This document shows positions 27,066-34,928 of a stretch of 64,000 nucleotides of DNA, in pieces. The notes under the pieces were generated by a model. It made no database searches, was not told where the DNA came from, and saw only the letters and a list, made by a program, of their open reading frames with translations. Location: NCBI RefSeq assembly GCF_011761945.1, contig NZ_JAASQV010000003.1:1-64000 (forward strand), read 5' to 3'. The DNA is from Sphingomonas leidyi. GTDB lineage: Bacteria > Pseudomonadota > Alphaproteobacteria > Sphingomonadales > Sphingomonadaceae. The position numbers and the translations under genes were made by a program. Numbering within the stretch: the first letter of the stretch is position 1; each line of letters starts with the position of its first letter.

Positions 27066-28463
27066 TCAACGGGGCCCGTTCTCCACCACCACCTTGCCAT
27101 CGGCGACCACATAGCGGACGTCGCGCAGGTTCTTCAGCGAATCCAGCGGATTGGCGCCGACAACCAGGATGTCGGCGATCTTGCCCGGCTCGATCGTGCC
27201 CAGCTTGTCGCCCATGCGCAGGATCCTCGCGCCGGTGCTGGTGGCGGAGGCGAGCACATCGGCATTGGTCATGCCTGCCTGGTGGAGATAATCGAGCTCG
27301 CGGAAATAGGCGTCCGGATAGCGCCATTCATTCTCGAACGGGATATCGGTGCCCACGCCGATCGGCACGCCGGCGCGCCATGCCTCGTTCACGCGCTTCA
27401 GATGATCCTGCTGGTTGATCACGAAGCGGCGCGAATGCGTGTAGTAGAAGCCGCCGCCGGGGATGCCCGCGGTCGGATAGCCGCCCTCCAGCAGATTGTC
27501 GAACGCGCCGATCGTCGGCACGAAGGCGGTGCCGTGCTTCTTCATCAGCGGCACGGCCTGGTCGCTTAGCAGCAGCGGATGCTCGAGCGTGTCGACTCCC
27601 GCCTCGATCGCCCAGTCAGTATATTTGCCATAGCTGTCGATCGCGACCGGCACGCCGAGCGAATGCGCCTCGTCGATCGCCGCGGCCAGTTCCTCCCTGG
27701 CGGCGGGCGCGCTGATCTTGATCCAGTCGGACAGGCGCCGGACCTGCTCGCGCACCGCCTTGCGCCATTCCCACGGCCCGTCGACCCCGTGCGGATCGCC
27801 GCCGAGATTGGGCTTTTCGCGGCCGGTGGCGGTAGAGGTCACTTCGTCGCCATGGCCGCCCGTGCTGGCGATCAGCTTGCCGCTCCACAGCACGCGCGGG
27901 CCCCGGATCATGCCGCGATCCACCGCTTCCTTGATGCGCAGCGCCACGTCATCCATCGTACCCACGTCGCGCGCGGCGGTGATGCCCGCGGTGACCATCT
28001 GCTCGGCCAGCACGGTGCCGCGGATCGCCGCGGCGGCCGGGCTGTCCGAATAGCGGCCCATGTCGGTGCCGCGCTGCTGGGTGAAATGGATGTGCAGGTC
28101 GATCAGGCCCGGCAGGATCCACAGCCCCCGCGCATCGATCGTCCGCGCCGCATTGGCGGGCACGGAGGTGCCGGCCGGTCCGGCGGCAAGTATCCGGTCG
28201 CCCTGGAGCACGATCACCGCGTTCGGGATCGGCGCGCCGCCCCGGCCGTCGAGCAGGGTCCCGCCGGCGAGTATGATCACCGGCTCGTGGCTGCGGTCGA
28301 CCGGGGGGATCGGCAGGCGGCGGACATCGTCCGTCGTCTCGGGGATCGCGCGCTGCGCATGCGCGAGATGCGGCGTCAGCACCCCGACCAGCAGCGCCGC
28401 CGAGATCGCCGCCCCTCGCAGAAGCTGCTTCCGAACCGCACCGCGCTTCCCCGATCCTCTCAT
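27066..28463 (-). CDS. Exported metal-dependent amidohydrolase with an altered ligand
   Basis: This 465-residue amidohydrolase-superfamily protein resembles the imidazolonepropionase/Xaa-Pro dipeptidase-like group. A signal peptide is present (about 14-36, ending AHA). Metal-site features: H124 and H126 (DLHIHF), K249 (WIKISA, the position of the bridging carboxylated Lys), H295 (TLEHP) and D373 (GVGTD). The position that usually carries a His ligand in VAxHA reads VAIDSYG, giving D276. The start is ATG 28463 after AGGGGTG; the open frame runs much further upstream but that part is non-coding. A shared promoter motif lies 29 bases upstream. It is likely a periplasmic hydrolase of dipeptides or cyclic amides. 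Confidence 0.83.
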   Translation of the reverse strand: MRGSGKRGAVRKQLLRGAAISAALLVGVLTPHLAHAQRAIPETTDDVRRLPIPPVDRSHEPVIILAGGTLLDGRGGAPIPNAVIVLQGDRILAAGPAGTSVPANAARTIDARGLWILPGLIDLHIHFTQQRGTDMGRYSDSPAAAAIRGTVLAEQMVTAGITAARDVGTMDDVALRIKEAVDRGMIRGPRVLWSGKLIASTGGHGDEVTSTATGREKPNLGGDPHGVDGPWEWRKAVREQVRRLSDWIKISAPAAREELAAAIDEAHSLGVPVAIDSYGKYTDWAIEAGVDTLEHPLLLSDQAVPLMKKHGTAFVPTIGAFDNLLEGGYPTAGIPGGGFYYTHSRRFVINQQDHLKRVNEAWRAGVPIGVGTDIPFENEWRYPDAYFRELDYLHQAGMTNADVLASATSTGARILRMGDKLGTIEPGKIADILVVGANPLDSLKNLRDVRYVVADGKVVVENGPR

Positions 28464-28492
28464 GGCGACACCCCTATCATTCCCAATTACAC

Positions 28493-28509
28493 ATGATTTA
28501 AAGCGTGAT
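28493..28509 (+). promoter_or_regulatory. Shared 17-base promoter motif, site C
   Basis: The sequence is ATGATTTAAAGCGTGAT, 29 bases before the amidohydrolase start (on the opposite strand), almost the same spacing as site A to the aminotransferase. The divergent TPR gene begins 83 bases away, so either gene could be controlled. Confidence 0.55.
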
Positions 28510-28592
28510 TCCCTTGACGAAACAAGGGGCATTTGCAACCTTTCCCCTTCGGCGGGCTCCCGGAAGGAGACCCGCCATGGGAATCGCGTTCG

Positions 28593-30446
28593 ATGGAACA
28601 GGCACCGCGACAGCAAGGCCCGGCATCTCCGCCAGCGGAGCCGAACGGTCTCGGCGCGCAGGCGCTTGGCGAAGCCCTGCAGCATGCCATGGGGCTGGCA
28701 CGCGACGGCCAGGCCGGAGCGGCCGAGACCATTCTCCTGCATGTGCTGGATCTCGCTCCCGAGAATCCCGACGCGCTTCAGCTGCTCGGCATGATCGCGC
28801 GACGGGCAGGCCGGCACGAGGCGGCGGTAGCGCTCTTCCGCCGCTCGCTCGCGGCCGCTCCGGATCAGCCCCATGTGCACAACAATCTCGGGAACAGCCT
28901 TGGCGACCTGGGCGACTCCACCGGCGCGGCGCAAGCCTATCGCGACGCGCTGGCGCTCGCGCCTGCCTATGACGAGGCCCGGGTGAACCTGGCGATCGCC
29001 CTGCTCGCCGCCGGGGAACCGCGATCCGCCTGCGAGACGCTCGCCCCGCTGCTGCGCCGCGATCCGCGCAACGCACGCGCCTGGGCCACGCTCGGCCAGG
29101 CCCGGCGGGAGCGTGGCGAGCTCGATCACGCCATCGCCGCCTTCCGCACCGCGCTCGCATTGCGGCCCGACCATGTCGCCACGCTGCTCAATCTGGGCGT
29201 TGTGCTGCGCCTTGCCGGTTGGCCGGAAGAAGCCTTGCCCCTGCTCGCCCGCGCGGCCGAGATCGATCCGGCCAATCCGGATATCGCCTATGTCCTCGGC
29301 CATTGCCTGCAGGACCTGGGCCGGGTCGACGCCGCCATTGTCTCCTATGAACGCGCGATCACCCTGCGCCCCGCCGATCGCGCCGCACATGAATCGCTCA
29401 ACAACCTGTTGTGGCGGCAGGGCCGCGGCGCAGCCTGGCTGGCCAGCTATCGCGCCGCGCTGGCCCGCTTTCCGGGCAATGAAGGGCTGCTCTGCGATCT
29501 GGCCGACCGGCTGCTGCTCGCCGGGGACGCGGCAGGTGCCGCGGCGCTGCTCGCGCCGCACGCCGATCGCGCCGGGCCGGAACTGCGCTGCCAGTTCGGC
29601 CGGGCCCGCTGGTCGCTGGGCGAAGCGCAGGCCGCGCTCCTGGAGTTCGATGCCGCGCTCGCCCGCGATCCCGGTTTCGCCCCCGCCGCGCGCGAAGCTG
29701 CCCGATCGCACATCATCCTCGATCGCCCCGCCGAAGCGCTGGCCCGGCTGGAGCCCCTGCTCGCCGCCGATCCGTTCGACCAGCAGGCGCTCGCGCTTCA
29801 GGGCCTCGCCTGGCGCTTCACCGGCGATCCGCGCGATGCCTGGCTGAACGATGCCGAGCGTCTCGTCTCGGCGAGCCGGCTGGCTCCGCCCGATGGCGAC
29901 GCCGCCGGCTTCAACGCGCGGCTCGACGCGGCGCTCACCGCGCGTCACCGCGACCAGCAGCAGCCGCTCGGGCAGACGCTGCGCGGCGGCACCCAGACCA
30001 GCGACGACCTGTTCGCCCTGCCCGATCCGATGATCGCCGCGGTGCGCGCGATGATCGAGGCGCAGGTCCGCCGCTGGCTAGCCGCACTGCCCGCAGACGC
30101 GGAGCACCCTTTCCTTCGCCGCAACACCGGCCGGTTCGCCTTTTCCGGCTCCTGGTCGGTGCGGCTGCGCCGCGCCGGCTTCCACGAGAACCACATCCAT
30201 CCCCAGGGCTGGATCAGCGCCTGCTATTATGTCGCCCTGCCCCAGGCGGTCGATTACCACCGCCAGGGCTGGCTCAAGTTCGGCGAGAGCGGGCTTCGCC
30301 TGGGGGAACGCGAACGGATCGCCCGCATGATCCGGCCCGAGCCGGGCCTGCTCGTGCTGTTCCCTTCCTATTTCTACCACGGGACGGTGCCGTTCGAGGA
30401 TTCCGGCCACCGCACCACCATCGCCTTCGACATCGTGCCGGCATGA
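28593..30446 (+). CDS. TPR-repeat protein with C-terminal 2-oxoglutarate/Fe(II) oxygenase domain
   Basis: This 617-residue cytoplasmic protein has about ten tetratricopeptide repeats from residue 20 to about 420, for example HVHNNLGNSLGDLGD and VATLLNLGVVLRLAG. A C-terminal domain (about 490-617) resembles the putative 2OG-Fe(II) oxygenase family that often follows TPRs. It shows SWSVRLRRAGFHENHIHPQG (H531, H534, H536), then YYVALP, and the distal histidine H596 in FYHGT followed by GHRTTIAFD. It may hydroxylate a protein held by the TPR region. The start is uncertain: ATG 28593 has only a weak GGGAA site, TTG 28533 is in frame, and the strong GGAAGGAGA site at 28562-28570 serves an ATG in another frame. 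It is monocistronic, or leads the cyclase gene 37 bases downstream. Confidence 0.82.
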   Translation: MEQAPRQQGPASPPAEPNGLGAQALGEALQHAMGLARDGQAGAAETILLHVLDLAPENPDALQLLGMIARRAGRHEAAVALFRRSLAAAPDQPHVHNNLGNSLGDLGDSTGAAQAYRDALALAPAYDEARVNLAIALLAAGEPRSACETLAPLLRRDPRNARAWATLGQARRERGELDHAIAAFRTALALRPDHVATLLNLGVVLRLAGWPEEALPLLARAAEIDPANPDIAYVLGHCLQDLGRVDAAIVSYERAITLRPADRAAHESLNNLLWRQGRGAAWLASYRAALARFPGNEGLLCDLADRLLLAGDAAGAAALLAPHADRAGPELRCQFGRARWSLGEAQAALLEFDAALARDPGFAPAAREAARSHIILDRPAEALARLEPLLAADPFDQQALALQGLAWRFTGDPRDAWLNDAERLVSASRLAPPDGDAAGFNARLDAALTARHRDQQQPLGQTLRGGTQTSDDLFALPDPMIAAVRAMIEAQVRRWLAALPADAEHPFLRRNTGRFAFSGSWSVRLRRAGFHENHIHPQGWISACYYVALPQAVDYHRQGWLKFGESGLRLGERERIARMIRPEPGLLVLFPSYFYHGTVPFEDSGHRTTIAFDIVPA

Positions 30447-30483
30447 CCAGGCCCGCGCGGATCCAGCCCCAGGGAGGACAGAC

Positions 30484-31263
30484 ATGACCAGCCAGACGCT
30501 CGAGAGTTTCGCCGCCGGCATCGCATCGGGTGCGATCCGCACCATCGACCTCACCCAGACGCTGTCCCCCGACACACCCACGCTCGTCCTCCCGCCCGAG
30601 TTCGGCCAGTGCGCCGGGTTCAGCCAGGAGGAGATCTCCCGCTATGACGAACGCGGCGTCGCCTGGTATTGGAACAACTTCACCGTCAGCGAGCATACCG
30701 GCACGCATTTCGATGCGCCCATCCACTGGATCACCGGCAAGGACCTGCCCAACAACGCCGTCGACACGGCGCCGCCCGCCGACTTCATCGCGCCGGCGGT
30801 GGTGATCGACATCTCCGCCCGCGCGGCCGAGAACCCCGACTATCTCCTCACTGTCGAGGATATCGAAGCCTGGGAAGCCGAGCATGGCCGCATCCCGCCG
30901 CGCAGCTGGATCCTGCTGCGCACCGACTGGTCGAAGCGCGCGGTCGATGCCTATGTCAATCGCCGCGAAGACGGGGCGCATACGCCCGGCCCCTCGGCCG
31001 AGGCGGTCCGGTTCCTGATCGACGCGCGCGCGGTGCACGGGCTGGGCGTGGAGACGATCGGCACCGATGCCGGCCAGGCGCATCTCCTCGATCCGGCCTA
31101 TCCGGCGCATACGCTGTTCCACGCGGCTGGGCGCTATGGGCTCCAGTGCCTCGAGAATCTCGACCTGCTACCGCCGACCGGTGCGGTGATCGTCGCGACG
31201 CCGCTGAAGATCAGGGGCGGTTCGGGCAGCCCGCTGCGCGTCCTGGCGCTGGTGGCGGGCTGA
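30484..31263 (+). CDS. Cyclase-family hydrolase (kynurenine formamidase / isatin hydrolase fold)
   Basis: This 259-residue protein carries the family signature HxGTHxDxPxH as SEHTGTHFDAPIHW (H71, H75, D77, H81), which binds Mn or Zn. Members open lactam or formamide bonds: N-formylkynurenine to kynurenine, or isatin to isatinate. There is no signal peptide. ATG 30484 follows AGGGAGG. The gene ends 4 bases before the large oxidoreductase subunit, so the three genes form one operon. Both candidate reactions yield compounds that lead to anthranilate, matching the CoA-dependent operon at 17-25 kb. Which substrate it uses cannot be decided from sequence. Confidence 0.82.
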   Translation: MTSQTLESFAAGIASGAIRTIDLTQTLSPDTPTLVLPPEFGQCAGFSQEEISRYDERGVAWYWNNFTVSEHTGTHFDAPIHWITGKDLPNNAVDTAPPADFIAPAVVIDISARAAENPDYLLTVEDIEAWEAEHGRIPPRSWILLRTDWSKRAVDAYVNRREDGAHTPGPSAEAVRFLIDARAVHGLGVETIGTDAGQAHLLDPAYPAHTLFHAAGRYGLQCLENLDLLPPTGAVIVATPLKIRGGSGSPLRVLALVAG

Positions 31264-31267
31264 GCGG

Positions 31268-33394
31268 ATGGCCGAGCGTTCGTTCAAGGCGGAAGTCGAG
31301 CAATTGCGGCTGGGAGACGGCGGGGCCTTCCATGGCGAGGGCATCCTTGCCGTCACCAAGGCGCTGCTCCAGGCCGGAGTGGCCTATGTCGGCGGCTATC
31401 AGGGTTCGCCGATCAGCCATCTGATGGACGTGTTCGCCGACGCGAGCGAACTCATGGGCGAACTCGGCGTCCATTTCGAGAGTTCGGCGAGCGAAGCGAC
31501 GGCGGCGGCGATGCTGGCCGCCTCGGTCAACTATCCATTGCGCGGCGCGGTCGCGTGGAAATCGGTGGTCGGCACGAACGTCGCCTCGGACGCGCTGTCC
31601 AACGTCGCTTCGGGCGGCGTGACCGGCGGGGCGCTGATCATCCTGGGCGAGGATTATGGCGAGGGCTCGTCGATCATGCAGGAACGCACCCATGCCTTTG
31701 CGATGAAGTCGCAGATGTGGCTGCTCGATCCGCGGCCCAGCCTGCCGGTGATCGTCGACATGGTGGAAAGGGGATTCGAGCTCTCCGAAGCCTCGAACAC
31801 GCCGGTGATGCTCGAGCTGCGCGTGCGGGCCTGCCACGTCACCGGCAGCTTCGTCGCGCGCGACAATCGGCGCCCTGCGCTCACCGTGGCGGAGGCGGCC
31901 GAGGCGCCGGTGCGCGATCCCGACCGGATCGTGCTGCCGCCGGCCAATTTCCTCCACGAAATCGAGAAGATCGAGCAACGCTGGCCCGCTGCCATCCGCT
32001 TCGTGCAGGAGCATGGGCTGAACGAGCATTTCGGGCCCGAGGCGGACGAGATCGGCATCATCGTCCAGGGCGGCCTGTTCAACTCCCTCAATCGCGCACT
32101 GGAGCTGCTCGACCTGTCCGACGCCTATGGGAATGCGGCGATCCCCATCCATGTCCTCAACGTCACCTATCCGCTGATCCCCGACGAGATCCGCGACTTC
32201 TGCGCCGGCAAGCGCGCGGTGCTGGTGATCGAGGAAGGGCAGCCCGAGTTCATCGAGCACGAGCTGAACACCCTGGTCCGGCGTGCCGGGCTCGCCACGC
32301 GGATCGTCGGCAAGGAAATCCTGCCCCGTGCGGGAGAATATGGCGGCGCAGTGATCCGCGACGGGGTGGCGCAGTTCCTCCGCGCCCATGCTCCCGAACG
32401 TGCGCCTGCCGAGGCGCCCGTAGCCGCCAGCCCCGCCCTGCTGCCGAGCGCGGTGCCGCAGCGCCCGGCCGGCTTCTGCACCGGCTGCCCCGAGCGCCCG
32501 ATCTTCTCGGCCATGAAGCTGGTGCAGAAGGAACTCGGCGCCTTCCACGTCTCGGCCGACATCGGCTGCCACCTGTTCTCGATCCTGCCGCCCTTCCATA
32601 TCGGCAATACGACGATGGGCTATGGCCTGGGCACCGCCGGCGCCTCGGCCTTCCGCCCGCGCGACAGGCGGGCGATCGCGATCATGGGCGATGGCGGCTT
32701 CTGGCACAACGGACTGACCTCGGGCATCGGCAACGCGGTCTTCAATCAGGACGACAATCTGACGATCATCGTCGACAATGGCTATTCGGCCGCCACGGGG
32801 GGCCAGGACATCCTTTCATCCCGCGCCAGGCCGCCGGGCCGCAAGACCAACAATCCGATCGAGAAGGCCGTGCGCGGCATCGGCATCGGCTGGGCGCGGA
32901 CGATGACGCGCACCTATGACGTGGCCGGCATGCGCGACGCGATCCGCGCGGCGCTGACGAGCGAGGAGAAAGGGCCGAAAGTGCTCGTCGCCCAGTCCGA
33001 ATGCCAGCTCAACCGCCAGCGCCGCCTGAAGCCGCAGGTGGCCAAGGCAATGAAGGCCGGCGAGCGCGTGGTGCGTGAGCGCTTCGGCGTCGATCCCGAC
33101 ACCTGCACCGGGGACCATAGCTGCATCCGTCTTTCCGGCTGCCCTTCGCTCACGATCCGGCCCAATCCCGATCCGCTGCGCCAGGATCCGATAGCCCATG
33201 TCGAGAACAGCTGTGTGGGCTGCGGCGTGTGCGGCGAAGTGAGCCACGCCGCGGTGCTGTGCCCCTCCTTCTACAAGGCCCGGATCATCGCCAATCCCGA
33301 TCGCCGCGACCGCTTCCGCCAGCGCCTGCGCGGCTGGGCGATCGGCACGTTCCAGCGCCGCGCGGCGCGCGCGATCGCCGCGAGGAGCTTCTGA
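31268..33394 (+). CDS. Indolepyruvate ferredoxin oxidoreductase-type, alpha (TPP/Fe-S) subunit
   Basis: This 708-residue subunit of a 2-oxoacid:acceptor oxidoreductase converts an aryl-2-oxoacid and CoA to aryl-CoA and CO2. It has an N-terminal pyrimidine-binding domain (GGYQGSPISHLMD near 40), a central GFCTGCPERPIFSA at about 405, and a TPP-binding MGDGGFWHNGLTSG with Asn in VDNGYSAATGGQD near 478-520. The C-terminal Fe-S segment has CTGDHSCIRLSGCP and CVGCGVCGEVSHAAVLCP. The first Cys group lacks the regular CxxC spacing of archaeal enzymes. It starts 4 bases after the cyclase gene and overlaps the beta subunit by one base. The preferred substrate could be indole-, phenyl- or hydroxyphenylpyruvate. 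Confidence 0.87.
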   Translation: MAERSFKAEVEQLRLGDGGAFHGEGILAVTKALLQAGVAYVGGYQGSPISHLMDVFADASELMGELGVHFESSASEATAAAMLAASVNYPLRGAVAWKSVVGTNVASDALSNVASGGVTGGALIILGEDYGEGSSIMQERTHAFAMKSQMWLLDPRPSLPVIVDMVERGFELSEASNTPVMLELRVRACHVTGSFVARDNRRPALTVAEAAEAPVRDPDRIVLPPANFLHEIEKIEQRWPAAIRFVQEHGLNEHFGPEADEIGIIVQGGLFNSLNRALELLDLSDAYGNAAIPIHVLNVTYPLIPDEIRDFCAGKRAVLVIEEGQPEFIEHELNTLVRRAGLATRIVGKEILPRAGEYGGAVIRDGVAQFLRAHAPERAPAEAPVAASPALLPSAVPQRPAGFCTGCPERPIFSAMKLVQKELGAFHVSADIGCHLFSILPPFHIGNTTMGYGLGTAGASAFRPRDRRAIAIMGDGGFWHNGLTSGIGNAVFNQDDNLTIIVDNGYSAATGGQDILSSRARPPGRKTNNPIEKAVRGIGIGWARTMTRTYDVAGMRDAIRAALTSEEKGPKVLVAQSECQLNRQRRLKPQVAKAMKAGERVVRERFGVDPDTCTGDHSCIRLSGCPSLTIRPNPDPLRQDPIAHVENSCVGCGVCGEVSHAAVLCPSFYKARIIANPDRRDRFRQRLRGWAIGTFQRRAARAIAARSF

Positions 33395-34827
33395 TGGCGG
33401 ATCGCGAGCGCATCACCATCGCGGTGCTGGGCCTGGGCGGCCAGGGCGGCGGCGTGCTTGCCGACTGGATCGTCCAGCTCGGCAAGCGGGGCGGCCATGC
33501 GACGCAGGGCACCTCGGTTCCCGGCGTCGCCCAGCGGACGGGCGCCACCATCTACTATATCGAGATGATTCCGGCCGGCGGCGCAGCTCCGCCGGTACTG
33601 GCGCTCACGCCGGTCCCCGGGGATGTCGACATCGTCCTTGCCTCGGAGCTGATGGAAGCGGGCCGCGCGATCCTTCGGGGCTTCGTCACGAAGCGCACCG
33701 AACTGATCGGCTCCACGCACCGAGTCTACGCCATCGCCGAGAAGTCGGCGATGGGCGACGGCCGCGCCAGTGCCGAGCGCATCGTGGCGGCCGCCGGAGA
33801 GCGCTCGAAGCGCTTCATCGGCTTCGACATGGACGCAGTCGCCGAACGCACGGGCAGCGTGATCAGCTCGGTGCTGTTCGGCGCGCTGGCCGGCAGCGGC
33901 GCCCTGCCCTTCCCCCGCATCGCCTTCGAGGACGCGATCCGCGCCGGCGGCAAGGCAGTAGAGGCCAATCTGCGCGGTTTCGCCGCGGGATTCGATGCCG
34001 CCCAGGGGAAGCCGGAACCGCAGGATGAGGACGTCCGGACCATCATCCCCACCACCGACGCCGGCCGCGCCCTGGCCGCAAGGATCGAAGCCGATCTCCC
34101 ATGCGAGGCGCGGCTCCTGGCGCTGGAGGGAGTCCGCCGGCTGATGGACTATCAGGACGCCGCCTATGCCCGGCTCTATCTGGACCGGCTCGACAGCCTG
34201 GGCAGCAATGCCGAGCTCATCGCCGAGGCCGCCCGCCATCTCGCGCTGTGGATGTCGTATGAGGATACGATCCGCGTCGCGGACCTCAAGGTCCGCGCCA
34301 GCCGTTTCGCCCGCGTCCGCGGCGAGGTCCGCGCGAAGGACGACCAGATCGTCCAGCTGACCGAATATATGCATCCGCGGCTGGAGGAGGTCTGCGAAAC
34401 GCTGCCCGCGGGCATCGGCGGCCGCCTCCTCGCCAGCAAGCGCTGGTCGGACCGGCTGGCGCCGCTGTTCGCCAGGGGCCGCCATGTCGAGACGACCAGC
34501 CTGCGCTGGTTCCTGGCGCTTTCGCTGCTCGCCGGCTGGCGGCGCTGGCGACGGGGCACGCTGCGTTATCAGGTCGAGCAGGCGCGGATCGAGGACTGGC
34601 TGTCGCTGATCCGCGCCAGCGACACCGATGCCGCGATCGAACTCGTCCGCTGCCAGAGGCTGATCAAGGGCTATGGCGAGACGTTCGAGCGGGGGTTGGG
34701 CAACTATGCCCGCATCGTCGAGCGCTACCGGGCTGGCGGGCTGGACGCGGCCGGGCTGCGGCGCCTTCGCGAGGCGGCGCTGGCGGACGAGGAAGGCGCG
34801 GCGCTCGGGGCGGCGCTGGCTTCGTGA
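33394..34827 (+). CDS. Indolepyruvate oxidoreductase-type, beta subunit with long C-terminal domain
   Basis: In this 477-residue protein, residues 1-190 form the gamma/beta catalytic domain of 2-oxoacid oxidoreductases: VLGLGGQGGGVLADWI, ATQGTSVPGVAQRTGATIYY, DIVLASELMEAGRA. The remaining 290 residues are an extra helical domain seen in the proteobacterial two-subunit enzymes (DUF6537 type), rich in Arg and Leu. ATG 33394 shares its A with the alpha-subunit stop and is preceded by GAGGAG, so the pair is translationally coupled. The long extension distinguishes it from the roughly 200-residue archaeal IorB. Confidence 0.85.
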   Translation: MADRERITIAVLGLGGQGGGVLADWIVQLGKRGGHATQGTSVPGVAQRTGATIYYIEMIPAGGAAPPVLALTPVPGDVDIVLASELMEAGRAILRGFVTKRTELIGSTHRVYAIAEKSAMGDGRASAERIVAAAGERSKRFIGFDMDAVAERTGSVISSVLFGALAGSGALPFPRIAFEDAIRAGGKAVEANLRGFAAGFDAAQGKPEPQDEDVRTIIPTTDAGRALAARIEADLPCEARLLALEGVRRLMDYQDAAYARLYLDRLDSLGSNAELIAEAARHLALWMSYEDTIRVADLKVRASRFARVRGEVRAKDDQIVQLTEYMHPRLEEVCETLPAGIGGRLLASKRWSDRLAPLFARGRHVETTSLRWFLALSLLAGWRRWRRGTLRYQVEQARIEDWLSLIRASDTDAAIELVRCQRLIKGYGETFERGLGNYARIVERYRAGGLDAAGLRRLREAALADEEGAALGAALAS

Positions 34828-34833
34828 CCGGCC

Positions 34834-34859
34834 GTCACCCTGGCGAAAGCCGGGGTGAC
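34834..34859. repeat. REP-like palindrome after the oxidoreductase operon
   Basis: The arms GTCACCC (34834-34840) and GGGTGAC (34853-34859) enclose TGGCGAAAGCCG, a common alphaproteobacterial repeat variant. A degenerate second copy follows at about 34887-34905 (TCTTCGCGGGGGACGATG). The element lies between convergent genes, so it may also end transcription. Confidence 0.65.
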
Positions 34860-34928
34860 GCGGGGGGAGGAACCGCAGGAGATCCCGGTCTTCGCGGGGG
34901 ACGATGATGACGATATCGCCGGGTAACG

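Noticed and set aside
28577..28972. ATG 28577 with an excellent ribosome site as start of a 131-residue protein.
   Set aside because: The product is Arg/Ser/Ala-rich and out of frame inside the TPR gene. The ribosome site itself is kept as a finding.
27066..29948. A single 960-codon minus-strand frame covering amidohydrolase and the TPR region.
   Set aside because: Only the part from ATG 28463 encodes a signal peptide and amidohydrolase; the rest is antisense to the TPR gene.
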